Assembly (NCBI GenBank): GCA_002413305.1
Contig: DHWS01000060.1
Span: 1-34,327 of the forward strand
Length of the DNA stretch: 34,327 bases
From: Actinobacteria bacterium UBA5176
GTDB taxonomy: Bacteria; Actinomycetota; UBA4738
Direction of reading: 5' to 3'
This document shows, in pieces, positions 6,238 to 14,277 of the stretch (position 1 is its first letter; each line of letters starts with the position of its first letter). Both the position numbers and the translations under genes were made by a program. The notes below the pieces were generated by a model, which was given only the letters and a program-made list of their open reading frames with translations, did not search any database and was not told the DNA's origin.

Positions 6238-8733
6238 TCATCCTCGAAGCTCTTCGATCATCGACGTGAACTCGCGGGCGAGCGCTTCGGCGTCTCCCGT
6301 CGAGCCCGCCTCCGCCCACACCCGGACCAGCGGCTCCTGTGGATGGGGCGCGACCAGAGCCCAGTCGTTCCCGCGATAGGCCTTCACGCCATCGATCGTG
6401 ACGACCGGTGTCGCGCCCAGCCGCTCGAGCAGGCCCCGCATGACGGTCCCCTTCGACTCCCACGGGACCGCGACCTCGTGTCGGGTGACGTGCGCGGGGG
6501 GCAGCCCGTCCACCGCCTCCTGCAGCGTGGTGCCCGCCCGGGCGAGGAGCTCCAGCAGCTTGACCAGGGCCATGACGCCGTCAAAGGCGGCCAGGAACGG
6601 CGGGAAGATGTAGCCCCCGCCTTCGTCGCCGGCGAACGCCACTCCCGACGATTCGGCCGCCTCCATCAGGCCGGATGGGGCCACACGGGTCCAGGTCACG
6701 ACGCCGCCCCCGGCGCGGATGAGCTCCTCAGCGACCCGGGATGTGGCCACGGGCAGCGCCACCGTCGGCCGGTCCATGGTCTCCCCCACCAGCGAGACGA
6801 ACGCCAGCAGCGCGGTGGTCGCATCAACCACCCGGCCGGCGCCGTCGACGAACCGGACGCGCTCCCCCGGGGAGTCGAACATCGCGCCCAGCTCCGCGCC
6901 GCTGGACCGGACCAGGCCGCTCAGGCTCTCCAGGTGCCGGGTCTCCGCTTCGGCGGAGAGCACCACGCGGTCCTCGTCGAGCGTCCCGTTCACCGCCAGC
7001 ACGTCCCCACCCAACCGGCCCAGCACCGCAGGGCCGGTGAGAACGGTTCCGCCCCAGGCGTAATCGATGACGATCTTCGGCTGCCGCCCCCGGATCAGAC
7101 CGGTGTCCACGGAGTCCAGCAGCCCCCGGGCGTAGTACTCGCGCCCGCGGGCCGGGAAGTCCAGGCCTCCGATGTCGTGATGGAAGGCCCGCCGCAGGTC
7201 GTCCCGGTAGTAGGCCCGTTCGAGTCGCCGCTGCATCTCGGGTCCGATGTCGATCCCGCGTTCGTCGAAGAACGAGATCTCGACGGAGGCCGGGTCGTGC
7301 GCGGTCGTCTGGACCGAGAGGCCGCCCATGGCTCGGGTCGAGCGCGCGTAGAACCTCGCCGCGGGCGTCGGCACCAGCTCGAGGTCGTGGCACTCCGCTC
7401 CCCCGGAGTTCAGGCCGGCCACGATCGCCCGCTTCACGATGCGGGCCGAACGCGTGAGGTCGCGGCAGGTCACCACCGAAGCACCCTTCGGCAGGATGCT
7501 GCCGTAAGCAAGGGCCAGCCGGACGGCCATCTCCGGCGTCACGTCCACGTTGATCAGGCCGTCCACGCCGCGCTCCCCGAACAACCCTCGGGCCCCGCCC
7601 GACTGCCAGACGATGGACTTCGATACGATCGCGCCCGGCTCAACCGACTTGAACGGGTAGACCTTCACGTGAGGGTTGAGCACCGCGCCCTTGCCGATGT
7701 GCGCCTCCCCGGCGACGACCACGCCCTCCTCGACGCGCGCGCCGAAGTGCACGTCGGAGTTCTTGCCGATGACGCAGCCCCGCAGGTTCGTGGCCGGACC
7801 GATGTAGACGTAGTCGTGGATGATCGCCCGGTGGAGGAAGGCGCCGCTGCGGACCACCACCCCCCGGCCCAGGACCGTGTGCTCCCGGAGTGTGGCGCCG
7901 GCTTCGACCCGGCTGTTCTCGCCGATGAAGACGGGGCCCTCGACGTGGGCGCCGGGGTCCAGCTCGGCGCCCGGCCCCAGCCACACCCCCTTGCCCAGGT
8001 CGAAGCCCTCGATGTGGACGTCCACCTGCCGATCCAGCACCGCCCGATGGGCTTCCATGTACGCGTCGAGGTTCCCGACGTCTGTCCAGTATCGGTCGGT
8101 CACATGGCCGTAGATCGGGAGGCCCTTCTCGAGCAGAAGTGGGAAGAGGTCCTTCGAGAAGTCGAATTCCTCGTCCGGCGGGATGAAGTTCAGGACCTCC
8201 GGCTCGATCACGTAGACGCCGGTGTTGACCTGGTCGCTGAAGACGTCTCCCCAGCCCGGTTTCTCCAAGAAGCGTTCGACCCGTCCGTCCTCGCCGGTGA
8301 TGACGATGCCGAACTCGAGCGGGTTCTCGAGCCGCTTGACCGCGACGGTGACGGCCGCACCTTTCTTCTCATGGAAGCGGACCAGCTCGGTGAGATCGAC
8401 GTCGGTGACCGAGTCCCCGGACAAGACGAGGAAGCGGTCGGTGCCCAGTAGCGGCTCGGCGTTCTTCACGCTTCCTGCCGTCCCCAGGGGCTCCTCCTCC
8501 GTGGCGTAGGAGAGCGAGATGTCGAGGTCCGAGCCGTCCCCGAAGTAGTTCCGGACGATGCTCGCCAGGAAGTGGACCGTGGCCACGACCTCGGTGAACC
8601 CGTGCCGACGGGCCAGGCGCAGGATGTGCTCCATCATCGGTTCGCCGAGCACCGGCAGCATCGGCTTCGGTTGGTTGCTGGTGAGGGGCCGAAGCCGCGC
8701 GCCCTGGCCGCCGGCCATCACCACGGCCTTCAT
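6238..8733 (-). CDS. Sugar-phosphate nucleotidyltransferase / degenerate phosphohexomutase fusion (ManC/ManB-like)
   Basis: 831 residues. Residues 1-235 form a nucleotidyltransferase: MAGGQGARLRPLT..QPKPMLPVLGEPM, SGDSVTDVD (metal Asp107), EKPGWGDVFSDQVNTGVYV and YWTDVGN. Residues about 250-345 are left-handed beta-helix hexapeptide repeats. Residues about 385-831 resemble the alpha-D-phosphohexomutase superfamily. The family is usually annotated mannose-1-phosphate guanylyltransferase and would supply GDP-mannose or a similar sugar nucleotide. The mutase part has lost key residues: the phosphoserine loop TASHNP reads TTAHDP (476-481, Ala in place of Ser), the metal loop DGDGDR reads DSPGER (620-625) and the phosphate loop reads APHPQEP. 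GAGGGAG six nt before the ATG is a good ribosome-binding site. The sugar substrate is not readable. Confidence 0.88.
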   Translation of the reverse strand: MKAVVMAGGQGARLRPLTSNQPKPMLPVLGEPMMEHILRLARRHGFTEVVATVHFLASIVRNYFGDGSDLDISLSYATEEEPLGTAGSVKNAEPLLGTDRFLVLSGDSVTDVDLTELVRFHEKKGAAVTVAVKRLENPLEFGIVITGEDGRVERFLEKPGWGDVFSDQVNTGVYVIEPEVLNFIPPDEEFDFSKDLFPLLLEKGLPIYGHVTDRYWTDVGNLDAYMEAHRAVLDRQVDVHIEGFDLGKGVWLGPGAELDPGAHVEGPVFIGENSRVEAGATLREHTVLGRGVVVRSGAFLHRAIIHDYVYIGPATNLRGCVIGKNSDVHFGARVEEGVVVAGEAHIGKGAVLNPHVKVYPFKSVEPGAIVSKSIVWQSGGARGLFGERGVDGLINVDVTPEMAVRLALAYGSILPKGASVVTCRDLTRSARIVKRAIVAGLNSGGAECHDLELVPTPAARFYARSTRAMGGLSVQTTAHDPASVEISFFDERGIDIGPEMQRRLERAYYRDDLRRAFHHDIGGLDFPARGREYYARGLLDSVDTGLIRGRQPKIVIDYAWGGTVLTGPAVLGRLGGDVLAVNGTLDEDRVVLSAEAETRHLESLSGLVRSSGAELGAMFDSPGERVRFVDGAGRVVDATTALLAFVSLVGETMDRPTVALPVATSRVAEELIRAGGGVVTWTRVAPSGLMEAAESSGVAFAGDEGGGYIFPPFLAAFDGVMALVKLLELLARAGTTLQEAVDGLPPAHVTRHEVAVPWESKGTVMRGLLERLGATPVVTIDGVKAYRGNDWALVAPHPQEPLVRVWAEAGSTGDAEALAREFTSMIEELRG

Positions 8734-8806
8734 CGCGTGCTCCCTCGGGGGAGGATCATGGCCGCGATGATACCCGGACGCCGTCTTCGGCCGATGGGAG
8801 GGCCGC

Positions 8807-9439
8807 TCAGGCCGAAGCCGCGCCGGCCGCTCCCGGACCGCCTCGGAGCTCCCGGGCGATGTCGAACCCGTACACGACGCCGGCCCCGTAGTACGTCACG
8901 ATCCCGGTGAGGAAAAGCACCCAGCCCCCATCCGTGGCGAGCCGGTGCAACGTGAAGCCGAAGTGTCCCCACGCGATGGACGGGATCCCGAACATGAGGC
9001 AGAGGGTCGCGAACTTCCCGATCCACCGGACGTCGAGCCGGAGTCTCGACCTCAACAGGAGGATCGCCCCGGTCACGAGGATCGCCGCGTCCCGAACGAT
9101 CAGGAGCATGGCGCCCCACAGGGGGAAGGCGTGCCGCACCACCAGCACGATCAGCGCAGAGATCAGCGCCAAGCGGTCGGCGATAGGGTCGAGGAGCTTG
9201 CCGAGGTTCGACACCTGACCGGTGTGGCGCGCCACATACCCGTCCACCCAGTCCGTGGCCACGACCGCGCCGAGCACGAACAGGCCTGCGGCCTCGGTGC
9301 CGTGGTGGGCAAGGAGGAGGACGAATACCGGGATCGAGAGGATGCGGACGAGGGAGATCAGGTTCGGGACCGTGGCGACCCGGTCGATCGAGGCCCGGTG
9401 TAGTCGGTCCGCCTCGCCCGTGGCAGCCTGCTGGTCCAT
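8807..9439 (-). CDS. CDP-alcohol phosphatidyltransferase (PgsA-like)
   Basis: 210 residues. A multi-pass membrane enzyme that joins CDP-diacylglycerol to an alcohol such as glycerol-3-phosphate. The full signature D-x2-DG-x2-AR-x8-G-x3-D-x3-D is present as DWVDGYVAR...GKLLDPIAD, with Asp63, Asp66, Asp84 and Asp88. About five to six hydrophobic segments follow the N-terminal VPNLISLVRILSIPVFVLLL. I start at the ATG MDQQAATGEADRL (9439), with GGAAGGTGG 8 nt upstream; the longer open frame runs back through the tRNA gene and is spurious. It begins only 20 nt after the tRNA-Pro 3' end. Whether it makes phosphatidylglycerophosphate, cardiolipin or phosphatidylinositol phosphate cannot be decided here. 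Confidence 0.9.
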   Translation of the reverse strand: MDQQAATGEADRLHRASIDRVATVPNLISLVRILSIPVFVLLLAHHGTEAAGLFVLGAVVATDWVDGYVARHTGQVSNLGKLLDPIADRLALISALIVLVVRHAFPLWGAMLLIVRDAAILVTGAILLLRSRLRLDVRWIGKFATLCLMFGIPSIAWGHFGFTLHRLATDGGWVLFLTGIVTYYGAGVVYGFDIARELRGGPGAAGAASA

Positions 9440-9459
9440 GTGCGTCGCCACCTTCCCAG

Positions 9460-9534
9460 TCGGGCCGGGGAGATTTGAACTCCCGACCTTCTGACCCCCA
9501 GTCAGACGCGCTAACCAAGCTGCGCCACGGCCCG
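9460..9534 (-). tRNA. tRNA-Pro (anticodon GGG)
   Basis: 75 nt with a perfect 7-bp acceptor stem (CGGGCCG/CGGCCCG), beginning C1-G72 as expected for bacterial tRNA-Pro, with discriminator A73. The anticodon stem TCTGA/TCAGA encloses loop CTGGGGG with anticodon GGG, and the T-arm is GGGAG-TTCAAAT-CTCCC. The CCA end is not encoded (CTG follows). It lies 44 bp after der and 20 bp before the PgsA-like gene on the same strand. Confidence 0.97.
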
Positions 9535-9578
9535 TCCAGAGGATGATTCTACCGGCCTCCGTGTCCGGACCCCAGTCC

Positions 9579-10958
9579 CTACGGGCGGTCGCTCGCCCGG
9601 TTGGTCTCGGGCGCGCTCGGGGTGCGGCGCCGGGCCTTGACACGCTCGGACCCCCTGCGCCGCTTGGATCGGAATGAGATCCGGATCGGCACGCCGTCGA
9701 AGCCGAACGCCCGCCGCAGCACGTTCTCGAGGTACCGGCGGTAGGTTCGACCAGGATCCCCTGTCCCGAACAGGACGAAGGACGGCGGGCCCGCGGAAAC
9801 CTGCGTCCCGTACAGCACCCTCCCCTCCCCACGCGGAGCCCGGTGCGCGGCGAACGCGTCCCCCAGCACCTTGTTGACCTCGGAGGTAGGCACCCGGCGC
9901 GTCCACCCCTCGTGGACGGCGAACAGGGCCCGGGCGACCCGGTCCACCCCTCGCCCAGTCAGCGCCGAGATCCGCACCACCGGCGTGCCGGGGAACACCT
10001 CGAGCTTCGCCTTCATGTCGAGGAAATGGGCAGCGCGCTCTTCGCTGGGGACCAGGTCCCACTTGTTCAAGACGGCCACCAGGCCCCGCCCCTCCTCGGC
10101 CACCCGCGCGGCGATCCGGAGGTCGTCGCCGGTGAGGCCTTCGGAGGCGTCCACGACCAGGATGGCAACCTCAGACGCGGCGATGGCCCGGAAGGATCGA
10201 AGCAGCCCGTAGAACTCGACGTCCTGCGTCTTGACCATCCGGCGAAGGCCGGCCGTGTCCACGAATCGGACGGTACGACCCTCCACCTCCACGATCGAGT
10301 CGACGGCGTCCCTGGTCGTGCCGGCTTCCTCGTGCACAACGGAGCGCTCCTCGCGCACCAGGCGATTGAACAGCGACGACTTGCCCACGTTCGGGCGCCC
10401 GACGATGCACGACCTGATCGGTCGCCCGATCTCCACCTCAACTGCAGCTTCATCCGGTTTGGGCAGCAGGTCGACGATGCGGTCCAGGAGCTCACCGCTA
10501 CCCCGCCCGTGGAGGGCCGAGACGGCAAGCGGCTCGCCGAACCCGAGTGCGTTCAGTTCCGCGGCCAACGGCTCAAGATGATCGGAGTCGACCTTGTTCG
10601 CCACCACGAGGAGGGGACGCGACGTCCCCCTCAAGCGGCGGACCAGGCGCTCGTCTTCGTCCGTGATCCCCGTGGTCACATCCAGCACGAGCAGGATCAG
10701 GTCCGCCGACTCCATGGCTCGCATGGCCTGGCGGGCCACGCTTTCCTCGATGCCGCGCGGATTCCCGGGGATGCCGCCGGTGTCCACGAGCGTGAACGCG
10801 ATCCCCTCCCATCGAGCGGGGACCTCGACGCGGTCGCGGGTGACGCCCGGCGTTTCGTGTTCGATGGCCTGCTTCCGCCCGGACAGGCGGTTCACGAGGC
10901 TCGACTTCCCGACGTTCGGCCGCCCGACGACCGCCACGACCGGTAGGCGACCGTTCAC
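9579..10958 (-). CDS. der: Ribosome-associated GTPase Der (EngA)
   Basis: 459 residues. A double-GTPase needed for 50S subunit maturation. Two G-domains each carry GRPNVGKSS (first at 12-20, second near 188), with switch motifs DTGG and DTAG, ANKVD and NKWD for G4, and SAL for G5. The C-terminal KH-like domain includes PPSFVLFGTGD, then YLENVLRRAFGFDGVPIRISFRSKRR. The last 30 residues are basic and disordered. The GTG start overlaps the cmk stop as GTGA, so the two are translationally coupled. Confidence 0.97.
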   Translation of the reverse strand: MNGRLPVVAVVGRPNVGKSSLVNRLSGRKQAIEHETPGVTRDRVEVPARWEGIAFTLVDTGGIPGNPRGIEESVARQAMRAMESADLILLVLDVTTGITDEDERLVRRLRGTSRPLLVVANKVDSDHLEPLAAELNALGFGEPLAVSALHGRGSGELLDRIVDLLPKPDEAAVEVEIGRPIRSCIVGRPNVGKSSLFNRLVREERSVVHEEAGTTRDAVDSIVEVEGRTVRFVDTAGLRRMVKTQDVEFYGLLRSFRAIAASEVAILVVDASEGLTGDDLRIAARVAEEGRGLVAVLNKWDLVPSEERAAHFLDMKAKLEVFPGTPVVRISALTGRGVDRVARALFAVHEGWTRRVPTSEVNKVLGDAFAAHRAPRGEGRVLYGTQVSAGPPSFVLFGTGDPGRTYRRYLENVLRRAFGFDGVPIRISFRSKRRRGSERVKARRRTPSAPETNRASDRP

Positions 10959-11641
10959 GGCCGTCGGGCCGGGTGGGGTCGGATCGCGTCCACCAACCGG
11001 ACGGCCTCGGCCAGCATCTGGTCACGATCCAGCCGGGTGGTGTCCAGGACGAGGGCATCCGAGGCGGCCTCCAGCGGGTTCGTCCTTGCGTCCAAGGCGT
11101 CTCGCGCGGCGACGGCCTCGTCCACCTCGTATCCCCCGCCCCGCTCGAGCCTGCGCCGCCCCGCGCGGACGTCCGGCGCGGCTGACAGGAACACTTTGAC
11201 GTCGGCGTCGGGGAACACGACCGTCCCGATGTCGCGGCCCTCCATGACACACCCCCCGACCCCGAGCGCTCGCTGGGTCGCTCGGAGGACGGTTCGAACC
11301 TCCGGGTGTCGCGAAACCCGGGACACGCTCGCCTCCACCTCATCGGAGCGAAGGTCGGCGAGATCGGGCAGCCCATCGATCGAGAGCATCGGGGGTGTCG
11401 ACCCGTCGAGACCGAACCGGAGCTCGCGGGCCAGGGCCGCCAGCGGACCGCCGGCGCCCGGTTCGACACCACGCTCCAGGGCCAGGAACGTGACCGCTCG
11501 GTACATGAGGCCGGTGTTGACGTACGGAAGCCCGAGCAGCTCTGCCAGCGCCCTGGCCAGCGTGCTCTTGCCAGCACCGGCCGGCCCGTCGATGGCGACG
11601 ACGAAGCCGCGCTTGGGCTCGAGGAGCGTGCCGGCGTTCAT
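10955..11641 (-). CDS. cmk: Cytidylate kinase
   Basis: 228 residues from the ATG at 11641 (MNAGTLLEPKRG). An upstream GTG at 11659 is possible but unsupported. Phosphorylates CMP/dCMP using ATP. The P-loop is IDGPAGAGKST, followed by YVNTGLMYRAVTFLAL (CMP-binding), EGRDIGTVVFPDADVKVFL and RAGRRR. The C-terminal DTTRLDRDQMLAEAVRLVDA is typical. It is coupled to der by a 4-nt overlap, the common actinobacterial cmk-der pair. Confidence 0.95.
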   Translation of the reverse strand: MNAGTLLEPKRGFVVAIDGPAGAGKSTLARALAELLGLPYVNTGLMYRAVTFLALERGVEPGAGGPLAALARELRFGLDGSTPPMLSIDGLPDLADLRSDEVEASVSRVSRHPEVRTVLRATQRALGVGGCVMEGRDIGTVVFPDADVKVFLSAAPDVRAGRRRLERGGGYEVDEAVAARDALDARTNPLEAASDALVLDTTRLDRDQMLAEAVRLVDAIRPHPARRP

Positions 11642-11700
11642 CACCCAAGAGCATCCCACGCGAACGCGCCTCGCCAGTGCTCATCCAAGCGGTGGTTGAG

Positions 11701-11716
11701 GGTTTCACGTGGAATG
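11701..11716. promoter_or_regulatory. Candidate parS (ParB-binding) site
   Basis: The plus strand reads GGTTTCACGTGGAATG; its reverse complement CATTCCACGTGAAACC matches 13 of 16 positions of the bacterial parS consensus TGTTNCACGTGAAACA, with the core TTCCACGTGAAAC intact. It is in the 107-bp noncoding gap between rluB and cmk, about 1 kb from scpB. Only this one copy was found in the window. Confidence 0.5.
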
Positions 11717-11748
11717 GGCGTGAACGCCGCGAACGAAAGCACCTCAAG

Positions 11749-12549
11749 CTACGGTCGAGGGCGATGGCCACGGCGCACCTGCTGGCCCGCGCTCTGACGC
11801 GCCCGAGGTGGGATCCCTGCTCCTCCCGTGGAGCGGAACGTGCCTCGCACCGCACGGTCGAGACCCACCGTGCGGTAGAGCTCGGAGATCTCGGTGGCCG
11901 CGAGGAGGCGGTGTTCCCCCGGCGCGAGGCGCCCGAGCGGGATCGGCCCGAACCGCGTCCGCACCAGGCGCAGGACCGGGAACCCGACCGCCTCCAGCAG
12001 TCGCCGGACCTCGCGTTTGCGGCCCTCGCCCATGACGAGGGTCACGGCCGAGCGGCCCTTCATCCGATCCACCTTCGGTACCGCCAGGACGCGGGCGCGG
12101 CCGTCGGTGAGTTCGACGCCATCGGTCAGGGCCCGAAGGGCCTCCCGAGAGATCTCCCCGTCGACCTCCGCCACGTACTCCTTCTCCACGCCGAACCGAG
12201 GATGCTGCAGGCGGAACGACAGCTCGCCGTCGTTCGTGAACAGGAGCAACCCCTCGCTGTCCCGGTCCAGACGTCCGACCGGGACGATCCGAGGTCCCTC
12301 CGGCAGCAGCTCGGCGAGCGACCGTTCGGCGTGCGGATCGCGCAGCGTCGACGTCACCCCCGCCGGCTTGTGCAGTGCCAGGTATCGGAGCTCGGGGTCA
12401 CCCGGGAGCGGGGCGCCGTCCACCGTGACGCGGTCCGTCGAAACGTCGACACGCCGACCGAGATCGGCGACCGCGCCGTTCACCTTCACCCGGCCCTCGC
12501 GGATCAGCTCCTCACATGCGCGTCTGGACCCGAACCCCGCCCTTGCCAA
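11749..12549 (-). CDS. rluB: Ribosomal large subunit pseudouridine synthase B (RluB-like)
   Basis: 266 residues from a TTG at 12549. It has an N-terminal S4 RNA-binding domain (MARAGFGSRRACEELIREGRVKVNG) and a pseudouridine synthase domain with the catalytic-Asp motif VGRLDRDSEGLLLFTNDG, YVAEVDG and GEGRKREVRRLLEAVG. The family normally starts a few residues earlier with a helix like RLQKVLARAG. Those residues are encoded in frame (ERLQKT) just upstream of the TTG, yet no ATG, GTG or TTG exists between them and an in-frame stop inside scpB. The real start may be non-canonical, for example CTG at 12684 overlapping the scpB stop. The tail (about 235-266) is basic and disordered. Confidence 0.85.
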   Translation of the reverse strand: MARAGFGSRRACEELIREGRVKVNGAVADLGRRVDVSTDRVTVDGAPLPGDPELRYLALHKPAGVTSTLRDPHAERSLAELLPEGPRIVPVGRLDRDSEGLLLFTNDGELSFRLQHPRFGVEKEYVAEVDGEISREALRALTDGVELTDGRARVLAVPKVDRMKGRSAVTLVMGEGRKREVRRLLEAVGFPVLRLVRTRFGPIPLGRLAPGEHRLLAATEISELYRTVGLDRAVRGTFRSTGGAGIPPRARQSAGQQVRRGHRPRP

Positions 12550-12680
12550 GGTCTTCTGGAGGCGTTCGCCGCCGGCTTTCCGCTCCGGTTCGCCGCCCGG
12601 TTCCCGCTCGGATGCGACGCGGGTGGGCCCGGTCGGAGATCGCTGGAACGGATGGGATGGCGGGCCGCTCGTGAGGACCT

Positions 12681-13241
12681 TCAGTCGGGCAGGCCGACCG
12701 CGCGCTCGGCTTCGACTTCATCGAGGAGCTGCACCATCGGCGGAAGCTGGGACAGCGAGGCCAGGCCGAGCCGCTCGAGGAACTCGACGGTCGTGCCGTG
12801 GAGCACCGCTCGGCCCGGACCCTCGTCGCGCCCGACCTCTTCGATCAGGCCCCGTTCCATGAGCGCCCGGAGCACGCCATCGGAGTTGACCCCCCGGATG
12901 CTCGACACCTGGTGCCGGGTGACCGGCTGCTTATAGGCCACGATGGCCAGCGTCTCAAGCGACGCCTTCGTCAGCCTGGCGTGCCGGGACGAGAGCACGA
13001 ACTGCTCCACGTAGGGCGCCGCGGCCGGGTCCGTCATCATCCGCCATCCGCCGCCGACCTCCCGCAGCCGAATGCCCGAGCCACGTTGCTCGTACTGGGA
13101 GGCGAGCTCCCGAAGGGCGGCTTCGGCGTCCCGGCGGCCGCATTCCACCGCTTGGGCCAGCACCGTGGCGGTCATCGGTTCGTCGGAGACGAAGAGGATC
13201 GCCTCTAGCGCCGGGCGGACCTCGGCGGGTAGGTCATTCAT
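12681..13241 (-). CDS. scpB: Segregation and condensation protein B
   Basis: 186 residues from the ATG at 13241 (MNDLPAEVRPALEAILFVSDEPM). It overlaps the scpA stop as ATGA, so the longer upstream frame is rejected. ScpB forms paired winged helices that dimerise and bind ScpA in the Smc condensin. Family landmarks are GGGWRMMTDPAAAPYVEQF, LTKASLETLAIVAYKQPVTRHQVSSIRGVNSDGVLRALMERGLIEEVGR and a C-terminal FLERLGLASLSQLP. Confidence 0.95.
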   Translation of the reverse strand: MNDLPAEVRPALEAILFVSDEPMTATVLAQAVECGRRDAEAALRELASQYEQRGSGIRLREVGGGWRMMTDPAAAPYVEQFVLSSRHARLTKASLETLAIVAYKQPVTRHQVSSIRGVNSDGVLRALMERGLIEEVGRDEGPGRAVLHGTTVEFLERLGLASLSQLPPMVQLLDEVEAERAVGLPD

Positions 13242-14101
13242 CCGGTCACCCCCGGCTCCTGGTCTGCCTCTCCGTGGCGTGGCCACGGCGGAACGCTCAT
13301 CCGCTCGTCCATGTCGAATCCATCCTCCCCTTCATCCTCGCTCGAGCCGGCGGAAAGGCCCTGCCACCGAACCTCGATGTCACCGAACACACCAGCCTGG
13401 CGAAGCTCAACCTGTCCTCGACGGTGAAGCTCCAGCACCGCGAGGAAGCGCACCACGACATCGATCCGTTCCGCGCAGCCATCGATCAGGTCTCGGAAGA
13501 GCGACTCTGGGCTCATCTCGAGCCGGACCCGTAGCACGTCGAGCGCGTCGGCCAGGGTAGCCCGGATGGTTGTCACGTGGCTCAGATCGACGAGCGCGGG
13601 CGGGGTGAGCAGGAGGCCGGCCAGCCGAGCGAGGTCTTCGGGGCGCACCTTCTCCATGATGTCCGGATAGAGGTGCGCGAGCTCGCTGGGTGGCCCGGCG
13701 GTCCGTGGGACGAGCAGCGCAGCCTCGTCGATGAGCGAGGCGAGGCGTTCGGCGACACGACGGAAGGCGGCCAGCTCAAGGCTCCGCGCGAACAGCAGGT
13801 CCGGGGAGGTCCCGCCCAGGAGGTCCTCCTCGGTCTCGATCGGTGCCCGAGGGAGAAGCCGTCCGACCTTCAGCTCGAGGAGGACGGCGCAGACCGCCAG
13901 GAACCAGGTGGCCTCCTCCAGGCTCCACCTCTCCAGTCGCTCCATGCCCCCGGCGAGGAACCGCTCGGTGACCTGCCCGACGGACACGTCGCAAACGTCG
14001 ACCTTCTGGTCGAGGATGAGGTCGGCCAGGAGCCGGAACGGACCGGAGTAGACCGCCAGCTCGACGGTGAACCCGGCCAGAGGCGAGGGCTGCGGCGTCA
14101 C
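13238..14101 (-). CDS. scpA: Segregation and condensation protein A
   Basis: 287 residues from a GTG at 14101 (V-TPQPSPLAGFTVELAVYSGPFRLLADLIL), with GAGGGG 8 nt upstream. The frame stays open further upstream, but that part shadows the site-2 protease region. ScpA is the kleisin that bridges the Smc heads. The N-terminal region has FTVELAVYSGPFRLLADLILDQKVDVCDVSVGQVTERFL, then WFLAVCAVLLELKVGRLLP, and the C-terminal winged helix has VVRFLAVLELHRRGQVELRQAGVFGDIEVRW. A gap of about 180 bp to the site-2 protease holds no further gene. Confidence 0.93.
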   Translation of the reverse strand: MTPQPSPLAGFTVELAVYSGPFRLLADLILDQKVDVCDVSVGQVTERFLAGGMERLERWSLEEATWFLAVCAVLLELKVGRLLPRAPIETEEDLLGGTSPDLLFARSLELAAFRRVAERLASLIDEAALLVPRTAGPPSELAHLYPDIMEKVRPEDLARLAGLLLTPPALVDLSHVTTIRATLADALDVLRVRLEMSPESLFRDLIDGCAERIDVVVRFLAVLELHRRGQVELRQAGVFGDIEVRWQGLSAGSSEDEGEDGFDMDERMSVPPWPRHGEADQEPGVTG

Positions 14102-14277
14102 GGGCGGGCCCCCTCGCGGCTCATCGCCGGGAGCCCCGTCGGCTCGGGACCGGATGCACCGAACGCACGGGGCCACTGGGTCCCGCTTCCGGCGGTCGGC
14201 GCGAACACCAGGGAAGCTTCGATGCGAGCCATCGTACGTGCGGTCCGGGGGCGCTTCAATCACCTCGGCGCCTGCCG

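Noticed and set aside
7671..7686. A second CACGTG-centred site that might be parS
   Set aside because: Flanks match poorly (about 3 of 10 flanking bases) and it lies inside the nucleotidyltransferase coding sequence.
6220..8451. A 743-codon open frame on the plus strand
   Set aside because: It mirrors the nucleotidyltransferase fusion on the other strand. Long antisense frames are expected at this GC content, and the protein is low-complexity with no domain.
8807..9832. A 341-residue version of the PgsA-like protein
   Set aside because: The extra N-terminus runs through the tRNA-Pro gene and the end of der. The ATG at 9439 with a ribosome-binding site fits the family length.
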